Shown here: positions 1 to 5,288 of the stretch, piece after piece
Numbering within the stretch: position 1 is the stretch's first letter
How the letters are laid out: each line of letters begins with the position of its first letter
Assembly: GCA_902491915.1 (NCBI GenBank)
Contig: CABUJL010000114.1
Location: 1 to 5,695 of the forward strand
Direction of reading: 5' to 3'
From: an uncultured Collinsella sp.
Lineage (GTDB): Bacteria > Actinomycetota > Coriobacteriia > Coriobacteriales > Coriobacteriaceae
DNA: 5,695 nt
Position numbers and translations under genes: made by a program
The notes under the pieces: model-generated
Database searches by the model: none
What the model was told of the DNA's origin: nothing
What the model saw: the letters and a program-made list of their open reading frames with translations, nothing else

Positions 1-718
1 CGGTGTGACCACTGCCGCAATCGTTAGACCAAATGAGCGGCGTGTCCGCGTCACCGGTCTTTGCCCATACGTGCGCCGTTTCGCGCAATGAAACCGAAAG
101 TGAAGAATCGAAGGGATCCGAGAACTCGTAGCGCTCTCCCCCGCCCAGCATAAAGTCCTCCCTCGGAACGATACTTTCGGCTGTCGCATAGTCATATCCG
201 GCCGATTCGATCCCAAGCTTGGAAGCAATAGCCTGCAGGCAGTTCGAGTTATCTGGCGTCATGCCCAGCATGAGTGAGCCGCCCGCACTCACCCAACTCA
301 TCAGATCGGTCAGATGCGTACCCAGTCCGTCAAGCGAGGGCATAAGCACAATCACGCGATCAAACGACGTGAGCGTTGGAATCGCGTCCGCAACGTCGGT
401 GGCAATATCAACATCGCGATGGGCGATCTTCATGTCCAGCAGAATCTGGTCGAACTGTTCCTTTACGTCCTCGACTCCAGCTTGATCGGAATCGGTAATG
501 ACCAGGCATGTGGGCTTTTGGCCAAAGATTGCCGAGGAGGCAGGCACCGCATCGTTGGCGGCAAGCATCCCCAGCTTATGCTGGCCCGCACTGTACTGCA
601 CGCCGGCACGCTCCACCAGCAGCACGGCGGCCATGGCAATAAAGACCGCCCACACCACGAGGAGTCCCATCCAACGAAAGCGGCCTGCACGGTCGCGGAT
701 ATGTTGCGCCACACTCAT
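1..718 (-). CDS. pelA: PelA-like polysaccharide deacetylase, DUF2194 type, membrane anchored (N-terminal 239 codons only)
   Basis: The reverse frame from 718 is open to the left edge, so the gene is cut there. It starts with a short basic cytoplasmic tail (RDRAGRFRW, residues 8-16), then one hydrophobic helix at about 17-35, giving an N-in, C-out single-pass anchor. Residues about 60-239 form an alternating beta/alpha domain: CLVITDSDQAGVEDV at 68-82, FDRVIVLMPSLDG near 120, a GGSLMLGM strand, and a TPLIWSNDCG strand at the end. This fits the N-terminal part of DUF2194 proteins, which in Gram-positive Pel loci stand in for PelA and carry a deacetylase domain further on. That catalytic part lies outside the window. 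Inferred role: partial de-N-acetylation of Pel polymer outside the membrane. The ATG at 718 overlaps the pelE stop (ATGA) and has GGGGAGGAGG at 723-732 upstream. The identification leans on context with pelD and pelE; the reading frame itself is secure. Confidence 0.75.
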   Translation of the reverse strand, partial: MSVAQHIRDRAGRFRWMGLLVVWAVFIAMAAVLLVERAGVQYSAGQHKLGMLAANDAVPASSAIFGQKPTCLVITDSDQAGVEDVKEQFDQILLDMKIAHRDVDIATDVADAIPTLTSFDRVIVLMPSLDGLGTHLTDLMSWVSAGGSLMLGMTPDNSNCLQAIASKLGIESAGYDYATAESIVPREDFMLGGGERYEFSDPFDSSLSVSLRETAHVWAKTGDADTPLIWSNDCGSGHT

Positions 719-1620
719 CCGGCCTCCTCCCCGTCGCGCCAAAACGCCAACTTTTCGCGATTGTCGGCGCTCAAATACACGTGTTGCTTGTCAATCGCAT
801 CGATCACACGGTGAACCTCGTCACCGTCGCGGCGCATCACGGCCAGGCGCAGGCAAAGCATCCAAACCTCCTGCTCCTCGGGCACGTCGAGCACCAGCTG
901 GTCGATCACGGCCTGCGCCTCGTCGATCTGTCCGACATCGGCCAGCGCCGTCGCATATCGAATGCGCAGCTCAAAGGTGTCCTCGCGCTCGCAGCGACGC
1001 GCAAGCAGGCGCGCGTACTGTTGACGCTGAATCTGAGCCACACGCCCCTCGGCCAAGCCCGAGCCCAAGTATTCACCAAGAAAATCACAGTATTCGTTGA
1101 GGTTTTGCGCGCTCGGATCCGTCTTAAAGGCACGCTCCAACTGCTGCAGTTTAAGGTCGGACTCCTTGGAGATCTGCGCCACCGCCGTCGCGGCATAGTG
1201 CGCCACCTCAACGTCGTCGTTAAGCTTAGCCGCCTGCAGCTGCGCCAGGTACGCGTCGGGCTCCTCGGTGAGCATGGAGAGCATTAGGCGGCGCCGGTAT
1301 GCCGGGTCGTTGACGATGAGCGCCTCCTCGAGCGGCACTACGCCTGCATCGTCCTCACCACTCGGTACCGACATACTACGATGCAGGTCGTCGTTGAAGC
1401 GCAGCGACTCCAGCGCAGACTCTTTCAGCCCCTCGCCAAACACCGCGCTGCGGACCGATAGCAGAACCACCAGCAACGGGCCCCACAGCGGCACCAGCAC
1501 TATCACGGCCAGCATGTGCCCGCGCACCGGCAGCAGGCCCAGCTTCATGAGCGTCCACAGCATCAGGCAAACCAGCGTATGAATCAGCAGCAAGACGGCA
1601 GCAACGACAAGCGAGATCAA
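715..1620 (-). CDS. pelE: PelE-like membrane protein with C-terminal TPR-like helical repeats
   Basis: 301 residues. Two hydrophobic helices lie at about 4-24 and 36-56, followed by an acidic linker (80-100). From about 103 to the end the sequence is helical, with TPR-like spacing: NDPAYRRRLMLSML (104-117), then DDVEVAHYAATAVAQIS (135-151), RIRYATALADVGQIDEAQAV near 219-238, and a last repeat at 250-276. PelE of the Pel system has this layout, two membrane helices plus a TPR region. It belongs to the inner-membrane PelDEFG synthase complex, where it helps bring the glycosyltransferase PelF to the membrane. The start is TTG at 1620: it overlaps the pelD stop (TTGA), has GAGGGGGG 6 nt upstream, and keeps the first helix complete. 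The first internal ATG codons would cut that helix. The stop overlaps the next gene (ATGA). The position between pelD and the deacetylase gene strongly supports the call. Confidence 0.83.
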   Translation of the reverse strand: MISLVVAAVLLLIHTLVCLMLWTLMKLGLLPVRGHMLAVIVLVPLWGPLLVVLLSVRSAVFGEGLKESALESLRFNDDLHRSMSVPSGEDDAGVVPLEEALIVNDPAYRRRLMLSMLTEEPDAYLAQLQAAKLNDDVEVAHYAATAVAQISKESDLKLQQLERAFKTDPSAQNLNEYCDFLGEYLGSGLAEGRVAQIQRQQYARLLARRCEREDTFELRIRYATALADVGQIDEAQAVIDQLVLDVPEEQEVWMLCLRLAVMRRDGDEVHRVIDAIDKQHVYLSADNREKLAFWRDGEEAG

Positions 1621-3755
1621 GCGGCACCCCCCTCACCGTCACCGGTGTAAGAGATGTGCTGCAGCAACGCCACGATGTCCTCGCCATCGACGGGCTCCAC
1701 CGCAATCCGCTTTGCGCTCAGGCGCTCGCGGATAATGGGCAGATCGCACGCCTTTGCCTGGCGCATAAGCAGGTAGAGCACGTCGTCGTCGACCAAGCCC
1801 GCCGCGTCGCTCTCGCGGATTGCCGACCCAATTGCGCCCACCAGCTCGCCGACAGGCTCCATGCCCGGTACCACGCGCAGGAGCAAAAAACTCCCCATCT
1901 TGCTATCTGCCAGCGCCTGCTCCGCCGCGAGCTCTTGGCCAAAGGCAGCCTGCTTGAGCACGCAAGTGCCGTCAACGCAGCGTTTATCCTGCGCCACCGC
2001 CTCATAGTCAAAGGCACGGCCCAGCGCGCTTTCGACCAGGCCGCACAAGATGCGGAACAGGTTTTGATAATAGAGGGTCATTTGGTTTTCGGCCGCGCTA
2101 CGCACAAAGATCAACACGGCGGGTGCCCCGTCGCGCTCGATCGTGTATCCAAACATGGGAAGCCCCGGCGTCAGCTCGCGGTTCACCCACAGGTTCGAAC
2201 GACCCCCGTCGCCCAAAAGAGGTGCAAGCTGCTCAAGCGTGAGCGAGCGTGCGGCATCTTCGGCAATCGCGGGACTTGCAGCCACCAGGCGTGCAAATGC
2301 CCCGCCCGAAACATGGTAGATCGCCACGGAATCGTTCTCGAGGATCTCGCCCAAAAGCTCGCAGCACTTGCGATAGATGTCGCGTGGGTTGAGCATGTCG
2401 AGCTCCTGCGTCACCGCAAAGATCTTGCCAAAGCTGTCGTGGCGACCCACGATCTGGCGCCTGTACGCGCGCTTGTCCTCGATCGCGTCGTGGTAGAGCT
2501 GCGTAAGGAACGTATTGCGGTTGCGCACGAGCTCGTTTTGATCGCGCTCCGCCCTAATGGCTTCGCTGTTGCGCAGCTGGACATAGCCGCACACGGCACC
2601 CACAACAAAGTACGCAATAAACGGCAGCCAGTTGGACGGCTCGTAGAACAGGCCCTGGAAGGTATAGCCGTACTGAGTAAAGTAACTCGCGGCCAAACCC
2701 ACCGAAGCCAGCAGCGCCGCAACCAGGCCAAAGTCCAAGCCATACAGCGTGCCGATCAGCACCACGAAGAGCAGGCGATAATCGAGCACGTTGAGCTGGG
2801 CAGATTGGGAGAACAGATGCTCCAGCACCTCAAACAGGACCCAGGCGGCTGCCGTCTCCAGGCATTTAATAGGCAGCGTGCGTATCTGGATGCGGTCGAT
2901 GGCGGCGCGAAAGGGGTTGACCTTCTTTGCGCGGCCAGCACCCCAACGCGCTTGAATGGTCGAAAGATCGCGCAGCAAGTCGTAGCGCTGAAACCAGCCA
3001 TAACGCACGCGAACGACGTCGCTGGCGGGCAGCGCGTAGCCGGCAGAATCGCCATAGGCAACGGCAAGGCCGGGGAACAGCGCCTTGAGGGCGTCGCCCA
3101 CCTCACCCGCCGTGTGATGGAAGGTATCGGCTACGTCGAGCGTCTCAAAGTTACCATCCCAGCTATCGAAGATACGGCGTACCAGCACCGCAAGCTCCTC
3201 GGCACACAGCAGGGGAAACGCCGCATCCTGCGCGCCCTGCAGAGCGACCGATCCGGTTGAGCACGCGTCGAACAGCGGCACCAAAAACGGGTCCTCCAGC
3301 GCGGCAGACGCGGTATACAGGAACGGCACGCGCAGAATCTTGGTCTGAACGCCCTCGCGAGCAGCGTAGTAGCAGCACAGGTCGTTGGCTGCGTGCGCGA
3401 TAATGCCCTTACCCGTTCGCCCCGCGGCATCGGCGGCGCCCTCGGCACCCGCGGGCCCCGCTACATACAGCAGTTGGACCCGGCGACCCGCGCACGCACG
3501 AAAGACCGTGCGCAGCAGCTCGATATCGCCCACGGTATCGGTATGCGGGGTAAGGTAATTGGATAGGTAGACCACGCGGTCGAACTCGTAGGCCTGATCC
3601 AGGTGTTGCAGAAGCTCTTTCCACGAGGCATGGGGTGATGACTCATCGCGGCGCGCTTCCGCGGCAGCGACGACCTGGACATGGTCCCCGGGGAACGCCT
3701 TGGCACAAAAGTCATCGTCAACATATGCGGTGTTGCCAACAACCAGCACCTCCAT
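1617..3755 (-). CDS. pelD: PelD-like c-di-GMP receptor: SDR-like domain, membrane helices, GAF, degenerate GGDEF
   Basis: 712 residues. Order of parts: a Rossmann-like, epimerase/SDR-related domain (1 to about 235; MEVLVVGNTAYV at the start, LRVPFLYTAS at 141-150); a linker; hydrophobic segments at about 301-316, 326-358 and 376-394, which may make four helices; a charged probable coiled coil at about 395-435; a GAF domain at about 455-580; and a GGDEF-like domain at about 590-700. The cyclase motif has become DDDVL (656-660). RESD (647-650) sits exactly 5 residues before it, where the c-di-GMP inhibitory-site RxxD belongs. The protein should therefore bind c-di-GMP but not make it, as known for PelD, which switches on Pel synthesis. 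The SDR part lacks a proper GxxGxxG loop and a clear YxxxK. The ATG at 3755 has AGGGGAGGGG at 3762-3771. It is first in the pel operon and is longer than Pseudomonas PelD because of the extra N-terminal domain. Confidence 0.88.
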   Translation of the reverse strand: MEVLVVGNTAYVDDDFCAKAFPGDHVQVVAAAEARRDESSPHASWKELLQHLDQAYEFDRVVYLSNYLTPHTDTVGDIELLRTVFRACAGRRVQLLYVAGPAGAEGAADAAGRTGKGIIAHAANDLCCYYAAREGVQTKILRVPFLYTASAALEDPFLVPLFDACSTGSVALQGAQDAAFPLLCAEELAVLVRRIFDSWDGNFETLDVADTFHHTAGEVGDALKALFPGLAVAYGDSAGYALPASDVVRVRYGWFQRYDLLRDLSTIQARWGAGRAKKVNPFRAAIDRIQIRTLPIKCLETAAAWVLFEVLEHLFSQSAQLNVLDYRLLFVVLIGTLYGLDFGLVAALLASVGLAASYFTQYGYTFQGLFYEPSNWLPFIAYFVVGAVCGYVQLRNSEAIRAERDQNELVRNRNTFLTQLYHDAIEDKRAYRRQIVGRHDSFGKIFAVTQELDMLNPRDIYRKCCELLGEILENDSVAIYHVSGGAFARLVAASPAIAEDAARSLTLEQLAPLLGDGGRSNLWVNRELTPGLPMFGYTIERDGAPAVLIFVRSAAENQMTLYYQNLFRILCGLVESALGRAFDYEAVAQDKRCVDGTCVLKQAAFGQELAAEQALADSKMGSFLLLRVVPGMEPVGELVGAIGSAIRESDAAGLVDDDVLYLLMRQAKACDLPIIRERLSAKRIAVEPVDGEDIVALLQHISYTGDGEGGAA
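1627..1634 (-). promoter_or_regulatory. Ribosome binding site of pelE, supporting a TTG start
   Basis: Reading the minus strand, GAGGGGGG ends 6 nt before the TTG codon at 1620-1618, inside the last codons of pelD. This spacing, and the TTGA overlap with the pelD stop, support TTG as the true start. Termination on pelD would place the ribosome on the pelE start, so the two subunits should be made in a coupled way. Confidence 0.6.
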
Positions 3756-3787
3756 GGCGCACCCCTCCCCTAAAATCCACTTCGTTC

Positions 3788-3818
3788 ATAGTCAAACATG
3801 CGTATTTTACGCTGTCAA
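3788..3818 (-). promoter_or_regulatory. Candidate promoter of the pel operon
   Basis: On the minus strand a perfect -35 box, TTGACA, lies at 3818-3813. The best -10 at usable distance is GACTAT (3793-3788) with a 19-nt spacer, which is longer than ideal and matches only 3 of 6 bases. TAAAAT (3809-3804) is a better -10 by sequence but has no good -35. Transcription would start near 3781, giving a short leader to the ATG at 3755. The -35 box is convincing and the -10 is not; a regulator may be needed to make it work. Confidence 0.4.
3800..3812. repeat. Inverted repeat in the pelD promoter spacer, possible operator
   Basis: GCGTA and TACGC form perfect 5-bp arms around TTT, directly next to the TTGACA box and between it and the candidate -10. 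A protein bound here would affect promoter use. As RNA it would be a small hairpin without a following U-run, so it is unlikely to be a terminator. A second small symmetrical site, GCCTTTAAGGC, lies at 3832-3842, just upstream of the -35. Confidence 0.35.
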
Positions 3819-3883
3819 CGCGAGCTGGAACGCCTTTAAGGCTGTTTTAAGAACTTTTTTAGAGGATGTGGGGACATCGAGAG

Positions 3884-4309
3884 CTAGATAGTGAATCCAA
3901 TCTGTGGCAGATAAAGTGACCCCCATACTCCACCAGCGGCGACATTTTCAATAATGCCCCTTGCATAGGAATACAGGTCCTGCATTCCTGTGCTAAGTGC
4001 CTCCCTGTCAAAAGCGTCGTCATCTAAATCCGCAGGAGCGCGATATATGCCAGAAACGGATATTTCGGAACGGTAATAATGGCCCTCATCGCCAGGTAAA
4101 AGCTCAATAACTAAGTTGAGCTGACGAAACCTGACTCCGTTTTCGTCCGAAAATGCACTGGTAATAGCATTTCGGACGTTGCATTCAACGTCAGACTTAT
4201 TGACGCCCTCTTTCGGAATCATCCCGCCATCAAATGATAAACTGTCCACTTTTCTGGTCACGCATGTAATCAACGGAGATTCAATGCGTTGCTTCTGAAG
4301 CGATTCCAT
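3884..4309 (-). CDS. SecB-like chaperone of a toxin-antitoxin-chaperone module
   Basis: 141 residues, close to the usual SecB size (about 145-165). The best evidence is the C-terminal third: LYSYARGIIENVAAGG (112-127), then LYLPQIGF (132-139). This matches the SecB pattern LFPYAR-(E)-I-(x)-G-(x)-LNLPPVNF. The middle has alternating strands (LNLVIELLPG at 64-73, YYRSEISVSGIYRA at 78-91), like the SecB sheet, with LSTGMQDLYSYAR beginning the long helix. In TAC systems such as M. tuberculosis HigB-HigA-Rv1957, the SecB-like protein binds the antitoxin tail and protects it from aggregation and proteolysis. Here the ATG follows the antitoxin stop with no gap (TAAATG), with GGAG about 7 nt upstream inside the antitoxin gene, so the two should be made together. 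Base composition is A+T-rich like its two partners. It is unlikely to be the housekeeping export SecB, because the organism appears Gram-positive and the gene sits in a TA operon. Confidence 0.8.
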   Translation of the reverse strand: MESLQKQRIESPLITCVTRKVDSLSFDGGMIPKEGVNKSDVECNVRNAITSAFSDENGVRFRQLNLVIELLPGDEGHYYRSEISVSGIYRAPADLDDDAFDREALSTGMQDLYSYARGIIENVAAGGVWGSLYLPQIGFTI

Positions 4310-4822
4310 TTACATCTCCAATCGAAAGGCATTCTCATCTGCCAAAGGAGCCGAGTCCCTATAAGCCGGGGCTTCTCCTCCCAGTATCACCGAAAATCGT
4401 GACGCATTAAGTCTTGAGGCCATCTCACCAGAAGAAAGTCCCAGATAAGTGCGCACCTCAGGAACATCTCGAATGAGCTTCATAAGGTTATTTGCGGTAA
4501 TAGATTGCTGCGATGCCCCGTTCTCCCAACGAGACGCCGTGGGTTTTGAAACCCCTAATAGCGACTCAAACTCATGCTGAGTCAAACCAAGATCGGAGCG
4601 CAAATCCTTTATATCCGAGGGAGATAAAAGTTCATGAGCCTTAGCATATTGGGAAGCCAGTGCATGGGCAAGCTTAGTCGCCTCTGTAGTAGTCATTTCA
4701 TCGTTACCGCACTCGCAAACATAATGCTCAATTCCTTTTACGGTAATTTTCTCGCCACGGTAAATTTCAGTCATTGGCGCCGTGGTAAATTGCATTTCTT
4801 TGCCGCATTCCATGCAACGCAT
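4310..4822 (-). CDS. mqsA: MqsA-family antitoxin: YgiT-type zinc finger, Xre-type HTH, C-terminal extension
   Basis: 170 residues from the ATG at 4822. The N-terminal zinc domain has C3 and C6 (CMEC), and C36 and C38 (CEC). A linker helix (45-65) follows, then an HTH at about 71-119 with the pattern LGLTQHEFESLLGVSKPTAS and RWENG (98-102). The NNLMKLI helix and PEVRTYLGL (121-129) match the end of MqsA. MqsA wraps and neutralises MqsR through its zinc domain and represses its operon through the HTH. After the HTH about 40 further residues run to the end (AYRDSAPLADENAFRLEM last). E. coli MqsA ends near the HTH, so this tail is a good candidate for the chaperone-addiction segment bound by the SecB-like partner. 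The ATG at 4847-4849 was rejected as a start: it has no ribosome binding site and overlaps mqsR. The gene abuts the chaperone gene with no spacer. Confidence 0.87.
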   Translation of the reverse strand: MRCMECGKEMQFTTAPMTEIYRGEKITVKGIEHYVCECGNDEMTTTEATKLAHALASQYAKAHELLSPSDIKDLRSDLGLTQHEFESLLGVSKPTASRWENGASQQSITANNLMKLIRDVPEVRTYLGLSSGEMASRLNASRFSVILGGEAPAYRDSAPLADENAFRLEM

Positions 4823-4824
4823 GA

Positions 4825-4834
4825 CTCCTCCTTT
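4825..4834 (-). promoter_or_regulatory. Ribosome binding site that fixes the mqsA start at 4822
   Basis: AAAGGAGGAG on the minus strand overlaps the TAA stop of mqsR (4835-4833). Its AGGAGG core ends 4 nt before the ATG at 4822. It is the strongest ribosome binding site in the module. Strong antitoxin translation relative to the toxin is what a TA operon with the toxin gene first would need. Confidence 0.75.
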
Positions 4835-5180
4835 AATGAATGTATCCATCGATGTTCGCAGACAAAACGTTTAAATGCGCATTGCCTTCGGAATCAATTG
4901 AAAACTTAACGTACCAATCCTCGCATTCAAAATCTCGGCACACGTAGACATCTGCGTAAACATCATGCAGAGGTCCATCCATATCGAGCGCGATGGATTT
5001 TCTAAAATCATCAGGCTTCAGATAATCAAATAGGTCAGCAAGGAAATGATCGATGTCCAAATAACCAAACTGATTCATCAGGTGTCTGCGCACCCTACCA
5101 TTTACAATCATCTTTCCCGAGCAAGCCAAAGACTTCGCTTCGTCAAGTGAATATGTCGGTCGGAGCTTGGTTCGATTCAT
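4833..5180 (-). CDS. mqsR: MqsR-family mRNA interferase toxin
   Basis: 115 residues from the ATG at 5180; E. coli MqsR has 98. The order matches the family: an N-terminal helix YSLDEAKSLACSGK (10-23); a basic NGRVRRHLMN; helix LDIDHFLADLFDYLKPDDF (41-59); then RKSI, LHDVYADVYV (71-80), a WYVKFSID strand (89-96) and a last strand LNVLSAN (103-109). Aligned by eye with E. coli MqsR, catalytic K56 corresponds to K61, Y81 to Y90, and Q68 to H72. MqsR cuts mRNA, mainly at GCU/GCA sites in E. coli, and so halts growth when its antitoxin is lost. The gene is first in the operon, with the antitoxin 10 nt downstream. The GTG at 5186 is a possible earlier start, but the AAGGGG at 5186-5191 fits only the ATG. 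Similarity is moderate, but the MqsA neighbour makes the call firm. Confidence 0.83.
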   Translation of the reverse strand: MNRTKLRPTYSLDEAKSLACSGKMIVNGRVRRHLMNQFGYLDIDHFLADLFDYLKPDDFRKSIALDMDGPLHDVYADVYVCRDFECEDWYVKFSIDSEGNAHLNVLSANIDGYIH

Positions 5181-5185
5181 AACCA

Positions 5186-5191
5186 CCCCTT
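5186..5191 (-). promoter_or_regulatory. Ribosome binding site that places the mqsR start at 5180
   Basis: AAGGGG lies 5 nt before ATG 5180-5178. The upstream in-frame GTG (5186-5184) overlaps this motif and could not use it. The site lies next to the palindrome at 5191-5211. It is weaker than the AGGAGG of mqsA, consistent with less toxin than antitoxin being made. Confidence 0.6.
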
Positions 5192-5211
5192 AGTTAGCAT
5201 AATGCTAACTA
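5191..5211. promoter_or_regulatory. Perfect palindrome over the -10 and start point: probable MqsA operator
   Basis: Arms TAGTTAGCAT and ATGCTAACTA are perfect 10-bp inverted repeats around a single central A. The site overlaps the -10 box (5208-5213) and the predicted start point. MqsA and other HTH antitoxins repress their own operons at such sites as dimers. The sequence differs from the E. coli MqsA site (AACCT...AGGTT). Confidence 0.7.
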
Positions 5212-5236
5212 TATTCGACTTGTTGCCAATTGGCAA
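5208..5236 (-). promoter_or_regulatory. Promoter of the mqsR-mqsA-chaperone operon
   Basis: Minus strand: -35 TTGCCA (5236-5231, 5 of 6 consensus bases), a 17-nt spacer, and -10 TATAGT (5213-5208, 5 of 6). The start point would be near 5201, about 20 nt before the ATG. Both boxes lie inside perfect palindromes, so a bound repressor would directly block RNA polymerase. Confidence 0.72.
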
Positions 5237-5237
5237 C
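5222..5237. promoter_or_regulatory. Perfect 16-bp palindrome over the -35 box: probable second operator
   Basis: GTTGCCAATTGGCAAC reads the same on both strands and contains the -35 box. Its sequence is unlike the site at 5191-5211, and the two centres are about 28 bp apart, between 2.5 and 3 helical turns. It may be bound by the antitoxin, by the antitoxin-toxin complex, or by a different regulator. Confidence 0.6.
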
Positions 5238-5257
5238 TCAATATGACATTCCAAGCC

Positions 5258-5273
5258 AGGCGCATTAACGCCT
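5258..5273. repeat. Short inverted repeat between the operator region and the protease remnant
   Basis: AGGCG and CGCCT form a perfect 5-bp stem around a 6-nt loop. On the plus strand it is followed by CCCCTTT only, and on the minus strand by no T-run, so it is at best a weak terminator. It lies near the boundary between the operon's control region and the remnant. Confidence 0.25.
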
Positions 5274-5288
5274 CCCCTTTACGTACAA

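Noticed and set aside
463..714. Short minus-strand frame starting with GTG at 714
   Set aside because: It is out of frame with the ATG at 718. That frame stays open to the window edge and gives a membrane anchor plus an alternating beta/alpha domain.
219..1582. Several plus-strand open frames opposite pelE and the pelA-like gene
   Set aside because: They overlap one another, have low-complexity Arg/Pro/Ser-rich translations and no ribosome binding sites. The minus-strand genes give coherent membrane and helical-repeat proteins.
1656..3260. A 534-codon open frame on the plus strand, antisense to pelD
   Set aside because: It lies wholly opposite pelD, has no recognisable domain and is rich in His, Arg and Gln as antisense frames of G+C-rich genes usually are. 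pelD on the other strand shows clear GAF and GGDEF-like domains.
3865..3878. Hairpin GATGT-GGGG-ACATC after the chaperone gene, as its terminator
   Set aside because: The stem is only 5 bp and is followed on the minus strand by A-rich sequence, not a T-run.
4823..4849. ATG at 4849 as an earlier mqsA start
   Set aside because: It has no ribosome binding site, overlaps mqsR and adds nine residues before the zinc domain. The ATG at 4822 has AAAGGAGGAG just upstream and puts the first Cys at residue 3 as in E. coli MqsA.
4634..4909. Plus-strand open frame opposite the mqsA/mqsR junction
   Set aside because: It is antisense to two genes with clear family features and has no recognisable domain.
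3884..5180. Reading the module as HigB-HigA-SecB like that of M. tuberculosis
   Set aside because: The antitoxin has an N-terminal Cys zinc domain and the toxin matches the MqsR strand and helix order with K61 and Y90. HigA antitoxins lack the zinc domain.
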